Positions 45,905 through 58,859 of a stretch of DNA of 64,000 nucleotides are shown in pieces. A program made the translations under genes and the position numbers. The notes under the pieces were generated by a model, which saw only the letters and a list, made by a program, of their open reading frames with translations, was not told the origin of the DNA and did not search any database. Every line of letters begins with the position of its first letter. Position 1 is the stretch's first letter. The stretch comes from Dictyophora rubrovolvata. Taxonomy: Eukaryota > Basidiomycota > Agaricomycetes > Phallales > Phallaceae. The stretch spans positions 1-64,000 of the forward strand of contig CP114121.1 of the NCBI GenBank assembly GCA_029959195.1, in the 5' to 3' direction.

Positions 45905-46620
45905 ACTTACCCCTAATGTTCCTTGGCATGTAAATAACGGAGGATCGCTTCTCGCCGTCAATACTAATAATACAGAAGAGATCGCCAACTTTTTCATAGA
46001 TAACTTCCCGCAACTGAATTCCACAGATACAGACAATATCATCGCCCATTACCCTTTGGAACCATCAGTTCCTCGGCATGGACCATGGTTCCCCTTTGCT
46101 TCAAAAGTATACGGTGATACGGTTCTCGTGGCATGCCCTGGCTTGGCTCTATCCAGTTACTTGGCTCCATTTGCGGACACCTGGAATTACAGGCGAGTTC
46201 GCTGAGATAGGTTGCCGCACCGGACTCGTAGCTCACATGCTTTCCCTCTTCAGGTATGATGTGAATACTCCGTCCCAAGAGAATGCAGGTATCGACGTTT
46301 ACCACCAATCTGAGTTACCTCCCCTTTATGGACAAAACAATGCTCCCCTCGTGACCAACCCAGGCCCGGAAGTTTTCAACATAACTCCAATTCTTCAAAG
46401 ATATTACACCAATTTTGTTCGTTACTTAAACCCTGACCTACCCAACGGTGACAGTGTGAGCTGAACTTGGCCTCAGTGGAAGCCACCCAAGTTGGTGGGT
46501 ACAATTTGCTGGGATCCTATTTAGGGCCCGAGTCGGGATTTCGCTCCCATTATCAACACCGAGCAAGCGTCGAAAGAGCAATTGAATCTTTGCGCTTTCT
46601 GGAGGACCTTGGCTGAGAAC
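45905..46620 (+). pseudogene. Carboxylesterase type B remnant (C-terminal part)
   Basis: The plus strand carries ordered pieces of the C-terminal half of an alpha/beta-hydrolase esterase. The first is LTPNVPWHVNNGGSLLAV. Next are NTNNTEEIANFFIDNFPQLN, IAHYPLEPSVPRHGPWFPF, LALSSYLAPFADTWNYR and GIDVYHQSELPPLYGQN, which carries the region after the catalytic histidine. Then follow ITPILQRYYTNFVRYLNP and SVEATQVGGYNLLG. Frame changes and stops separate them, some too close to be introns. The catalytic Ser half is absent. The MITE lies immediately upstream and may mark the breakpoint. It has been non-functional for some time. Confidence 0.78.
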
Positions 46621-47211
46621 AAGATGGGTCAGTAAAGTCGGGAATTTTCAAGGGATTTTGAAATGGTGATCGTATGTATTATTATTCTAGTTGATTTTTT
46701 TACACTCAAGTGCGATTATTTTTGAATATTGGTGCATTAAAATCATGAGTTCGAGTGAACGAAAACAAGGTCACATCCTGCAACCCATATATAGCCAAAT
46801 TCTGCGGCATTGTCACTTCAAATGAGAGTGGACTTCTTTGGAAGTTTGTCAGCGGCAAGAAGCAAAAGCATCATCTTCTTCCTCGGACCCAGATACATAG
46901 AGGTCGTCCTCAGAGTCATATTCAGAATGGCATCTCCAACGGCCGGACCGGAAGCGCCTTTTCCGGCCTTTCCTGTGTTTGCTTCGCCTGGCTCACTCGC
47001 AGGATTCCAGAAGAGGGAGATTCTTCCTTTGTCTCAGTCGGAGAAAGGGGTGGTTTGAATTTTGGCTCGAGGGGACGCGTTAATAGGTGTGGAGGTGGTT
47101 TAAGTTGTTGTGTTGTGGAAGTTGCCCGCCTTCTGATCCTCTAGCGAAAGTGGACCTAATATATTGTTCTGGTTAAACGAACTACCAACAATAAATTAGG
47201 ACAATGCATTC
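46621..47211. other. Intergenic region
   Basis: A minus-strand Pro/Ser/Glu-rich frame (about 46935-47150) and an acidic stretch (SEYDSEDDLYVSGSEEE in another frame) suggest a decayed gene tail. They are too short to call. Confidence 0.35.
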
Positions 47212-47472
47212 TCAAGGCAAAAACTCAACGGGAAAACCTCCATGAACCTGCAACCAAGCCTCCATTATATCTTTCGCCAAGCTTAAACCTCCACAACACT
47301 GGCAGGCAGTGAATCTTGTGAACAAAACACAATACGGGTAACATCCAATAAAGGCCATGGGAAGGATGCACGTGGATAGGTTACAACATTGAAGTTTGAT
47401 GGGGGGTCTCAAGGGGCTGCGCGATTTCGTGAATCGTGACAACGTGGTGGCGGCCACCCTGTTTGCCGACAT
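47212..47472 (-). pseudogene. Remnant resembling the C-terminus of the adjacent F-box protein
   Basis: An 86-codon frame ends CGGLSLAKDIMEAWLQVHGG. This parallels CGCSALVESATAWLQTHELGG at the C-terminus of the F-box gene just upstream. The rest of the frame has no counterpart. I read it as a leftover of a tandem duplicate. Confidence 0.4.
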
Positions 47473-47570
47473 GTCCAGCTCGTCTTGGTTTTACTATAGA
47501 TAGCCATATCATTCATCGCAAATATCTACAGAAGGAATTATGCATAGCCATTTCTGGACTGTCGGATTTG

Positions 47571-48944
47571 TTAACCCATGCTCCACAATGTAACTTCAAC
47601 GTGCAAACCTCCAAGCTCATGAGTCTGCAGCCATGCTGTAGCACTTTCTACTAAAGCTGAACATCCACAGCAGATCGTTATATACTTGAACGGGTGTCCG
47701 CCCTGTCCTCGAGTTTTGGAACATCGGACAAGCTGCTGAATATAAGATTCTTCAAATGCGCCAGAGAAAGCTAGTTCCAGTGTATGCAAAGAGGGGCAAG
47801 GGTATAAATGTACTCGGCTAGTCTCGTCATCCGGTCCAGAGTCCGTCCTGTCATCTAATTCTGATTCCGAGGCTGCCTCTATTTGAGGATTTAAATGCTG
47901 CACCCCGAGACATTAAGACCTCTATAAGTACGATTTCGGAGCCGGGCCTTGAAAATCTTCGTCCCAACCGGCATGGTTGACATGCAAATATTGTAAATTA
48001 TCCAGTAGAGGAAAAATGCTTCTGAGGACCGCAGATTCAGATGTAACTATTTCCAAGCACATGTGCGTAATATCCGACATTTTGAATTTTCGTGGTAAAT
48101 GAGACAATGTGTCCAAAGGCGCGTAATGGTTGTACAGTACTCTAAATACTGAACTTTCTTTAGGACGGGGACTGGATGATGTTGGGAACCCCAAATCCAT
48201 CTTTTCAAAGAATTCGATGGCCATATCCGCCCAAATGTTGGAAGAGATCGAAAGGAGTGAGAGACGTCGTTGGGCAAGGAAGTGTAATAAGAGTGTTGAG
48301 TCAGAAATGTTGGGGTAAAGATTGTCACAGGTAATATTAAAGTAGACCTTATCGACCGGAAAATCTAGATATCCCAAAACAAAATCCACATTATCGACTC
48401 CACATCTGCCTCGAAGCGAGAGTTTTTGTAGACACGGCAGGGGGATGCGATGATTAGAAGGTATGGAACAGACAATCGTGGAACTTGAATATGACAATAG
48501 GATGTCGAGAATACGAAGGCATGGTGATGAATGAAGAATGCCGAACAGGATATCACCATCGATGACCATGTTGGCATGTTTTGCTGGAATAAACATCTGG
48601 AGATTTCGAAATATGTGAACATGAGGGAGTATGTTGATTAGATCCACAAATTGAGACGGGTCGGACGAATAGCCAATCTGAAGCACGTCCAATGGGGCAG
48701 AACCAGACCGAGAGAGTATTTCTTTCAGTTCACCTGAGTTCCTCCCGGTAAAATCCAGCCTGATACAAGTCCACATTGTTGGGTCGGATAGAAGTGCAGT
48801 CCTCCACGAACGACAAACATGCGTCGCCGCAATCGGGGGTAAACTTGTCTCGTCAGCGTCAAAAACACCAGCGATGAATGAGAGATGTTTGTACGATAAC
48901 TTGATGATTTTACTGAAGATTTCGTATGGAACGCGATCAAGCAT
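47571..48944 (-). CDS. F-box protein with a frame-disrupted C-terminus
   Basis: The start is placed at MLDRVPYEIFSKIIKLSY (48944). The open frame begins earlier (49055), but the first residues lack family likeness. The F-box is followed by ATHVCRSWRTALLSDPTMW and an LRR-like body. The main frame ends at 47922. Its expected continuation, a 110-codon frame (47903-47571) with CPSLHTLELAFSGAFEES, lies in another frame. A 34-bp candidate intron between them does not keep phase. Either a frameshift has broken the last fifth of the protein or the intron is unusual. The function would be as an SCF substrate receptor. Confidence 0.65.
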
Positions 48945-49974
48945 TATCAATGTCGGGACTCGGTGGGTTTGCGAATTGCGATGAAGGTGCAGCCACCACT
49001 GCCACCCACAACCCACCAACGCAACGAGCAGTACGTAACTTGTTCCTTCAATCACATCTTTATATCAACCCTTACAGGTTGCTTCAATGTGCAGCAGGAT
49101 TAAAACCAGTGTCAAAGACACATTGGATTATTGGAGTTCCATGACGCACTTTTTTTCAAGATTCAGCGGCGGTTAGTGAAACCCAGTAAAATGACCACAA
49201 AACCACGACCAATTTTTACGTTCGATTGTCTTCTAGAAACTATACTGGAAAGAACAGCATTGACAGATATGCCAGAAAACAAAGCGCATGTTCACAAGGT
49301 TTGTTTCGAAATCAGCAAACCAACCTGCTGGGCCGTAATAGGTTGTCTTGCCTACTGCGTATTAATATAACACTGACTCATTAACTGTTTATCATCCCTT
49401 TTCAATGTATCAGGAACATAACATGTGACTTTGAACCTCCAATAGATGTCTCGTACTGACGCAAGTGAATGGTTCAAAGTCACACGTCGAGCATTCCAAC
49501 ACTACTTAGTAATGATCGCTCCTTCACAGGTACAAGAAGTATACTCTATATACTTCCGGGAGTATTTATATAATACGAACCGCGCACAAGTCACGTCCAT
49601 CTCCACTTCCTTAAAATCTAGTCCCTCATCTGAATCGCCGACACAGTATAGACTTCCTACGGAAGCTAGGCCGGTCCGCTATGATCTCGCGCTCGAGTAC
49701 CGAGGATTTATTTCTATTGAGCATCCCTAATTACTGTATTGGAAAACGGAGGCAGACCGTGTACGCGCGTCTTTTTTTCAATATATTTAAATTCTAATCA
49801 TTTATAATATAAAGGTATAATAATAAAAATTTGTATTGTGTTATGACAATCAACGAAGTTAACCGGGTGAATAAATTGGTATCAAACTAACACTGGTTTT
49901 TGCAGACACGGCGGCCTTACCCAAAACCCACACGCATAAACTCTACAGTTTGTAAGAAATCTTCGGTTTTAGAT
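48945..49974. other. Intergenic region with a doubtful small frame
   Basis: A plus-strand frame at 49446-49730 (94 codons) ends QYRLPTEARPVRYDLAL. This resembles the N-terminal motif of M1 aminopeptidases, but the similarity stops after a few residues and no further M1 motif follows. Upstream frames (49131-49370) show no family features. Confidence 0.4.
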
Positions 49975-52182
49975 TTAGAATACAGGTGAATTAGCTATTC
50001 GTCGGATGTCCTTTTCGTTCCAACAATATTTCTCCATACAAGCTTCGCACTCGGATGTTCGACGCAAACCCAACCGAGCCCGAGTACGGTCAGTGACAGC
50101 ACATGATAAGCAAGTTCCCCAGTGCGTACCGGGAATGCCCTGAGTCGCAATATCGAAAGCTTGATCTAAAAATTGTTGAACCTTGGAAAAATGACATGAG
50201 CAAAGTAGGTACTTGGTAGGTCAGAAAGGCTTTTTTTTATCACCTGAGCGTCGCTGTAAGTCGTTTGTGTTGTGCTTGTATTCGTCATGGGCACTTGTCC
50301 AGATGGAGGACCACCGTTTGCTATGTAAATAATGAGAGGTGCGTCATCCGGCTGGCTCTCACAGCCGAAGAAGGTTGGACGGCGATTAAGTCCTTCTTTG
50401 ACGAAAATTTCGGGCGAAGATGGGACGGGAGGGAAAGGGTAAGCGTTTCCGAAAAGTGCGGCACGTTTAGCTGCATTCTGAATAGAAACGCTGTCATGCC
50501 TTTTTTTCATAGATTCAACTTTGAGAATGTACATACGATTATATCAGAGCCGTTGGTGAAGTTTTCATCCGTGTCTGCTGACTGAGGAAAATATCATCCT
50601 CCTATGTCCAATTATTAATCGATGAGAAAACCATACCGCGTCAATCGCGAAAATGATATCTATCATCCTTGCTTGAACAAGCAAAGGCTGCAACGGGAGG
50701 ACCTCGCCATCAAGACCGCCGTCGACAAGGTTAACAAAATCTTGATTTGTGTTCAAAAACGAACTCTATCCCGAATGCTTTGTTTTCAGGGGAAAGTGTG
50801 GAGTTTATGTTGATGACGCACTGGTTGAATACCTTTGAAAGGGTTTGGAATTACGGCGGTATCGAGATGGAAGCCCGGTTGTGGTCCAAATGCTTCTTCT
50901 ATCAACTCCACAAAAATTGATAGAGGAGGAACGATAGTTCCTGAGACTATTAAAGATGACTTGAGTTTTATTCTTCTTTCTCAAGTGCTAACCTAATAAT
51001 ATGAATTACATACTATTAAATTCGTCGAATAGGCTGCTGGAAATTCCGGCTATATATGCCGCTTGATCGAAGCCTATGACACAGTTTCCGGGAGTGGAAC
51101 CCAAAAGAGAAGTTGGGATGAAGGAGCTAAGCGTTGGGTCATACGAGCCAACTTCAACTAACAGAAAATTATTATAGGGGACTCGTTACAAATTCTTAAG
51201 CCAAGAAGAGACTTGCAAGGACTGAATTCCCAAATTTCACTGTTGAGAGGAACAACGTTTCCAGGAATAATCTCGTTAGGATTCGGGTTAGGTGGAACAG
51301 AATCCGCGATGACGATGGGGAAAGGTTGTTCGAAGGCTTTAAATGTCGACCTATTGATACGGATTAGTACAACAAACGTCATTTAGCAGTGATATAACGG
51401 CTTTACAATTCAGATAACTGGGAGAACAAAATTCCAGCACCGTGAACTCCAGGCGATAAAATGTCTGACAAGGTAGTCCCGTTGACGAAATGTCTAGAAA
51501 GCGTTCGGCTCCAAGGGTCGGTAATGGTTATAGGAAATCCGGCTTCAAACTTCGGAACTACCTCTTCTAAAAGGGCTTCTATAAACATGAGCGTTGTATT
51601 AGTGTCACCCGGTTGGGTAAGATCGACAGTGGTAAGCCAGCCACCGAACTGATTTTCTCCCCCATCGGGATTAGCGTTTGGGGCAAATATTAGGTCAGGC
51701 AAGGTCGGAAAATCAGCTTGCACGAGCGAGGTGAGGAGCCATGATCCGCCGGAAAGACCTGCCAGATAGGTTGCAGCTTGTAAAAGCCCGCCTGTTCCAA
51801 GTTTGACAGCTGTCTCATTGCGAGCATCAATGGAACTGAGAACGGCAGCACCAAATAGTGCCGCCCGGTAGCCACCACCCGAGATCGCGATGCCCACTCG
51901 AGGGATAGCAGGAAAGAACTCTGTCGAAAAACATACTCCTGGTCCTCCTCGTTCTGCGTTATGTAGGTAATTCTCCCATGCACCGGGGAGGATTTTAGCC
52001 GTGCGTTGTTGAATGTACGAAACTTCTTGGGGAGAAAGATGTTGATGACCTTGAGTGCCGGCAGACCGAATTTTCAACCCGCCTGGAGGGCAGGGTGTAC
52101 TCGTCGGACTTGAAGGGGGAGACGACGCAGCGAGAATAACACCGGGGAATAAAACCAGAAGAAAACTACCGATAAACCGCAT
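49975..52182 (-). CDS. Secreted phospholipase B / lysophospholipase
   Basis: It hydrolyses acyl chains from (lyso)phospholipids outside the cell. The start is at MRFIGSFLLVLFPGVILAAS (52182), a clean signal peptide; an upstream in-frame ATG at 52284 would put it internal. Motifs in order are VGIAISGGGYRAALFGAA, the nucleophile elbow GLSGGSWLLTS, PFPIVIADSVPP and FGSYDPTL-like EVGSYDPTLSSFIPTSLL. The catalytic-Asp region is DFVNLVDGGLDGEVLPLQPL. The C-terminal Cys-rich tail (CLSCAVTDRTRARLGLRRTS, then CEACMEKYCW) is typical of fungal PLB. About seven short GT-AG introns are implied and all restore conserved sequence. No GPI signal is visible at the C-terminus. The predicted length is about 590 residues. 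Confidence 0.9.
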
Positions 52183-54297
52183 TGATGAGGACAGCGTAGA
52201 CCAAGCTGAACTCAAACTACTGATGAATTGGCGGTAAATCTCAGGCTGGTTCACACCATGACGGTCCAGCGGAATATAAAGCATTTTTCTGTGAGAACAT
52301 GCTCAGTTGGTGAATGTGAATGATAGAAGCATAAGTTCCTATCCGGACCTGACTAACAAACAAAGCATCACCTAGAGCCGAGCCTGACAACCAATTGGCG
52401 ATGGCGCACAACGTGCGTACCCATGAACTCTGGGAAAGATTTTTTGATATTTTACGAGCTGTTACACGTCTATTGAAAGGGATATCATAAAACTAGACGA
52501 GCCAAATTTTTGATAATAGGCTCCTTAAATCGGATTTAGTCCAAAGGAAACGCAGCATATAAAAACAGATATGCAATCTCAATTATATAGGAAAGACCGG
52601 CACCTTTGATATTAGATAGGTGAAATTGTCAGGTTCATTTCCAACAATAAAATTGAGACACGTTCGATGAGCTAGCGTTGATTGCTCCAAGTTTGTATTG
52701 CTTCAATCAAGCGGCCACTGATCAGTTGAAAGTTGAAACGACATCTGAATAATCCTACTGAATTTGATGTAGCTGAAACGGGCATGTGGATGATATCAGC
52801 GGATGTTTTCACTGGTTGCTGCAGGTCAAGTGGTGTGTAGTAAATGACAACCAAATCTGCATCAGGAAAAAAGTCTCACGCTCATAGGATTGTCCCCCTT
52901 TATACAGGCCTACATAAAGCTACGTATCGGGGTGGCCCCGGGTAGTCACTAGTACTCACCATAGGCCGGTAGGATTGTCCATTTTTTTTTCTGATGTGGG
53001 AGTAAGGAAAAAAATTGAATAGGGGGTAGAAAACTTAGAGATCAGAAAATCCAAGGCCCTTCAAGTACATCTCCTTGTTTTTGTTTAGGCTGAATGTTTA
53101 ATGAGACGAGAAAAAAATGTTTTGCACGGGTATCAAAGCATGTCATATATATGCACTGGGGTATTGGCACGTGCACCCTCGGGCCTCGCGGTTACTGTAC
53201 AACCGGATGCATTAGTCTGCCGCTCGTGTGGGCTTGTTATTGGAACAAAATTCCGGATACTGAACGTGAACAACGGCGGCGACAGAACCAGTCAGAGCTC
53301 TAGATGTCCGGAAAGCCTAACTTTGATTAAGTATTGATATCTTTATTGGCTTGGATATCGAATATGCGTTACCTTGTCCATTCTCGTTCTCCTTGGACTA
53401 ATTCTCGCGACCTTTCTGTCCATCTGTAGAGGAAAAGAATAGTACTGAAGCACTGAAGCGCCTTATATACTCTCATGAGAGACATGTAATATTAGAACAC
53501 CAATCAAAAGGCTATACTTGAGGATCTACATACTTCCTAACAATTGTGAATGCAGCCTGGAGGACCAGTTCTGTGCAATATACTCATAATCTAAGGAAAT
53601 ACGAACAAGCATAAGTACCCTTATTGAATCGAGCACCGCAAATGTTTAACCTGGGAAGTGCTTGCCAAAATTGAAGCCACATATTGGACGGTCATGATGG
53701 CAAACTTTGAAGAAAATGTATAAAATAAGTCCGAATGAAAAGAGTATAATGAAGCTACCCACAGATTTCAGTCGGAAATTCTGTCATATTTATGCAGCAT
53801 TAGAGTGGACTTAAATCAGATCGAATTAAAGAAAGCAGTAAAGAGGAGAGGTTGGAAGCGATGTCACTGTAATGTCCAAGCCACATCGCATATCTAGTCA
53901 CCCATGTTGACAAGCACGATACATAATGCATAATGACATATACTTCGAAAAAGTAAGGATGACAAAACTTCGATAGCGAATAGATAAAAGGACTTATAAA
54001 TAACACTCAAAACATAAGAGAGATTGCTAGTCTGAAAACTGCGTCGAGAACGAAGATTGCTGAATATGCGTGAAACCCGTGAGTGAAAGAAAATCAAAAA
54101 AAAACCCCTATAAAACAGCGAAAAAGGAGAATTGTAATCATATATGCATGATGAGTCGCGTCGTGAGAAAAAAAGGCAAAGGTCGTCGTGCTGTCGCAGT
54201 TCGCCGCTGGCAGCGAGGGTATATGGAGAAATGAAACAACATGCGACATGAAAGAAATGAAATGAATTTAATGAATATCTCAATAATCTTTTTTTTT
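52183..54297. other. 2.1-kb intergenic region
   Basis: It contains the PLB promoter and the 3' flank of the ankyrin gene. Short frames near 53094-53337 and 53800-54301 have no supporting features. No repeat with ends was found. Confidence 0.5.
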
Positions 54298-57200
54298 TCA
54301 TTTGTTCTTCCCGAAAAGAGATTTGAGGCCAAATCGTTGCCTCAATGGTCGACCAGTACCCGTGGCGGCGCTGGAATGCTGGCTCGTATTATAACCAAAT
54401 TCGTCAGCGTTTGGCACATTGCTACCTGCAGCGACGGGAGAATCAGAAGGGACAGTCGGCATATTTGACGGGGGATGTGCCATAGATCCCGCATTCTCCG
54501 AAGGAGGCGTAGGAGATTGAGAACTTGGGACTGCGTACCCGAAAGCAGGGGACAAACGCTGGCCTGATTGTTGTTGTGCACTTTCTTCATCCTCTTCCTC
54601 AGTTTCTTCATATCGTTTCCTGTAAAGATCTTCACTTCGTCGACCGGCCATAGGTATGGCTCCACTGAATTTTGGTCTGTCATAGTCGAATGAGCCGGTC
54701 CGAGGAGTCTCGCGCTGGAAAACTCGAAGAGGCTGCATTACAGGTGTGAAACGGATATTACTTGACGAATGTGTTGGGTTGTGTCCGAAACGTGGCGGAG
54801 TCACGGTGCTTCCGGAACCTGTGATATCAACGAAACAAAAGAATCCATGCCAGTCAGCCCATATATGGAGAATGGAGGCTGAAAAAAAATGAAATATACG
54901 TACCGTTAGATTGGACGCTGTCACTCGTATGAGGTCTGCGTACGCCATTAGAACCAGGTGTCTTGGCAAATGGCAAAACAGCGGTCCGTCCGTTTTCCTT
55001 CTCGAGACTTGCAGTCCTGTGCAACCCATAGCCTACCAAATCTGCGGACTCCTGCTTCTCTTTGTCTTTGTCTTTATCCCTGCCCTCCTTGATTTTGTCC
55101 TTATCTTTATCCTTATCCTTGGTCTCCACCTTGGCATACTTATCCAAATTCCTTTGCGTCCACATCATTCGCTCTTTCGCCTTCACCCTCCGTTCTTCTT
55201 CCTCCTCTGCAGCCTTTTGGGCTTCGCGCCTACTACTCTCCTCATCAGGGGCCATTTGTAAATCCTCATCATCCTCCACATGCTTCCATCTCTGAGCCTC
55301 TCCACGCGCAAATCGCCTCTCAAGATGAAGTGTCTCGCCGTATCTAGCCAACTGTTCCGCAAGGGACATCTGTGGCGTCTCTCCGACCTGTTCCTTGTTG
55401 TTGTTATTGTTGGCTGATCCCATCTCGATGATTTCCCTAGCGGCTAGTCTCACGAGAGCTTCAGCTTCGGCGTGTGACGAAACGGAACGAAGGTCTACCC
55501 CTGCGGAGATCGGGGTACGTGAACGAAGCGAATGTGTGCGTAAGCGAGGGGAGAGATCATCTTCTGAGTCAGAAGAAGAACCTCCTCCAATATAAGACGT
55601 ATTGGACGCATTGGGATTGGTGGCGGTCGCAGATTCTGAGTACTTCATGGGCGGCATAGGAAGTGGAGGAACCGCTGTGTGGGGGCTACGTCGCGAGAGC
55701 GAACTTGACGTCCTGCTCCTCGCTCTGGTTGGTGAAGTAGTGATTTTGGAATCGGATGGTGGAGTTCGGTATCTCGAGGGTGACGATGTTGAAGGAGGAG
55801 GTAATGGTACCATTCCAGATTTGGGCGTTCTCTTTACAGGACTAGCCCCACTTTCGACTGTTCCTTCCCTCAAAACACTCAGACTTCCTCTCTCTTTCAA
55901 GCCTAAACTACTCTTCTTCCTGATAAGAGGCGACCGGGTTCCTTCATTACTGCGACGCCCGGCAACAGCCCCCTCGCCATTCCCATTCCCAGTGCCACCC
56001 GTCTTCCGCTCTTTGTCAGGTATTGCAGCCCCAGCCCCAGCCGAACCGCCATTAGTTTTCTGATCATTAACTGCACTGGTCGTCGCACCCTGGTAGTTAG
56101 GGTTGTCGCCCTCTAACTCGAACCTCAAAGACCCCGAGCGGTGCAAACCACCTGTTCCATCATTGCCAATGTTATTGAGACCACGATGATTCTTCTGTCG
56201 ATTCCCATTGCTGGTGTCACGCAGTATCGAAGGTCGCGAAGGTGAAGAGGTAGTCACGGGGGCCGAGGATGTTACTGGAAAGGTAACCCCCCCGGCTGTC
56301 GATGTCGTCGATGGACCTGCTGCGGAAGAGGAAGAGAGTAGGTTAGCACAGGTCAAGGACGGGAAGAAAAAGTCTCATCGTGCAGGGTTACCTTGCTGTG
56401 GTTGAAGATTGCTTATGCCTTCGGGCCTACCTGAAGCGATGACGCGGGATCCCGAGACCGAGTTATCCGCAACACGTTTTGATGCTGTTCCCGAGTCATC
56501 CCCTAGCTCAGCATGTTTTCCATCCAAATCGTTGGGCTCTGCAACATCCTCATCTTGGCTACTATCACCCTCGCTTCCACTCTCACTAGTACTAATATCT
56601 TCCACTTCCTCTTCTTCACCTTCTTCATCTTCATCTTCATCTCCCGAGGAGCTCCCGTCGTCACCAACTACTTCGTCATTCCCAGGGTAGCCATAGACGC
56701 CACCACGCCTTCCTAACTCAACACCGTATTCCTCTTCGTCTTCGTCTTCCTCGTCCGGTTTTTTCAGACGCGAACTGCGCGGTACATCGAATGTTGTACG
56801 TTCGGGAGGTGCAGTATGAACGCTATGGTTGGGTGCTTCAGATGGTGGCGTAAGGATTATTTGCGAAGGACTAGGGTTGGCTGTAGGAGCACGACTGTGT
56901 GAATGAGAACTGGGCTGCGGAGACGGTCTAGAGGGCAAGGGAATGGGCGACGCAGAACAGTTATTGAAAGCAGAGAAAGACGGTCGACTCAGTGTTGAGA
57001 ACGAAGGCCGACTGAAGCTCCTCTCGCGTTCCCTTTCCTTGTCCTTCTCTTTTGACCGTCCTCGATCTTTTTCGCGATCCTCTCTTTCTTCCTTTGTCTT
57101 ACTGAACAGGCTCAGAAGGCTGCGCTTCGTGCGCGGAGGTCTGGAGGCGGCGGCGGAATTATTGGCTATTGTACTCGGTAAAGTCGCGCTATGTGTATGA

Positions 57201-58682
57201 GAGTGATGGGCGTGGGTAGGTCTCGAAGTGTCTGAGGACGGCTGGTTTGGCGGTGTGTTGTAACTTTGCGTAGAGGGGCTGTGTGCATGGATAGCGTTTG
57301 GGGGTAGTGGCAGAGTGGTACTACGACTGCCTTGACTGGAAGAAGGAGCTGGTTGGGCAAATGGATCCGAATTAGGCATCGATATGGGCGATTGTTGCAT
57401 AGGCATTTGAGGGCGAGATACACTTGATCCTGAGGAGGAGGAGGAAAAGACGTGAGGTAAGCTGGGTCGTCGTTCAGTGCAAGCGTATGGAGGAGGAGAA
57501 GTTGAGGGGTTGCCGGGTGATGAATGTGCTGGGACGGGACTTTGTGCGGAGGTGGTAGCATTTCCAAAGGTAAATTTTGCCGGCGAAGGCGGAGGTGACT
57601 TGCGAGACGATAAATTCGAGGTTGAATTAGGGGATAATGGTGGAGGGATGCGCCTTGGACTAACAGATGAGCCCATGGATAAAAGGTTTTCGAGACTGCG
57701 CTTGGCAGCTACGCGGTTCAGATTTGAGGGTATTGACGTCGGCGTGCCATTAGAAGGAGAGTTAGTCGTAGTTGGGGGTGCAAAAATAACATCGTCGTCG
57801 GGTTTTTGAATGCCCAGAAGAGTGCCAGCTTTGCTTTGATGAGATCGCAATGTCTGACTGCTTTGACTCTTGTTAAACTCCTTCTCCTTCGCTTTTTCGT
57901 TCTCATAATACACTCTGATGACAGCACGAAGACTATCTGCGGGAGGAGAAGATGATAAAGCTTGTGAACCTGGCACGGTGGTGCTCGGTGGAAGAAGATC
58001 CAAGGGTGTAACACCGCGTTTGTCTGGTAAGTGAGGCGCGGCGCCAGCTGCCAACAAAAGTCGTGCGACTCCAGCATTATTGTGAGCGCAAGCATAGTGA
58101 AGAGGAGTAGAACCGGGATTGAGGAGTGCTTCAGACCGATCAGGTGGAATTGAACTATCGGGAGACGCTGCAATTTTTACGAGAGACAAAGATAAGCTCG
58201 ATGAAAGGTCACGAGTCTCAAAGTAACCACGTACAAATGAGACTACTTGAAGAAGAAACTGCTCTTAATTTCATTTCTCTTTTCTCAACGTATTGCCTGA
58301 AAACGACAGAAAAAGTGTTTAATTAGAAACTTTCATTCAATACAAAAAAGACAGCAATGTGCAGACCGTCCGAGGTTAACGTCAGCTCCTTTCTCAATTA
58401 GCAAGCGAGCGACATGTTCAGATCCTCCGGCGGCAGCAGCATGCAATGCTGTTATCCCATCCCATACAGTATCAACAGGCTGTCCTTCAGAAAGAGCGTA
58501 TTCGACGAGACCGACGTTCCCGGAGTGAGCCGCTTGGTGAAGGCCTAGAAAAGCATCTGATGAAGCAGAATTTGTTACGTAAATAAATTCGATTCTGAAT
58601 TATTGAAACGCATCGCAACCAGCGAGGACTCACATTGAGGATCGAAATATGGGTTATTTCGTGCCTCTCGTCTGGACGGCAT
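54298..58682 (-). CDS. Large ankyrin-repeat protein with disordered, charged C-terminus
   Basis: Exon 1 starts MPSRREARNNPYFDPQ (58682). Exon 2 carries two ankyrin repeats (GLHQAAHSGNVGLVEYAL, then GITALHAAAAGGSEHVARLL and EKGADVNLG). After an intron a third follows: GSTPLHYACAHNNAGVARLL and KRGVTPLDLL. The next ~900 residues are Ser/Pro-rich and disordered, with charged stretches (EDREKDRGRSKEKDKERERE), an acidic block (about 56560-56650) and, after another intron, VETKDKDKDKDKIKEGRDKD. The protein ends RPLRQRFGLKSLFGKNK at 54298. The total is about 1,300 residues over six or so exons. The function is unknown; three ankyrins with a long disordered tail suggest a scaffold or signalling adaptor. 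An uncertain splice lies between the second and third repeat (58190-58380). Confidence 0.82.
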
Positions 58683-58859
58683 TCGAGAAATCGTAGAGGG
58701 ATCCTTTGAGTTAGGCGCTCAGCCATCTCCCTTTGCTGAGCGTATCAAGGAACCCGAGATGACTAAGCAAAGCAATCGGATCACAAGGACATGTCATAAA
58801 CGGTTGATAAACGGACTTTTTTTTTGTCCCTCTTCACATTTAAAAGGTCAATAACGACC

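Noticed and set aside
53094-54301. Small frames between PLB and the ankyrin gene
   Set aside because: Composition is that of AT-rich spacer and no domain can be recognised.
55395-57809. Plus-strand frames over the ankyrin gene
   Set aside because: Shadows of the Ser/Pro/Lys-rich minus-strand coding sequence.
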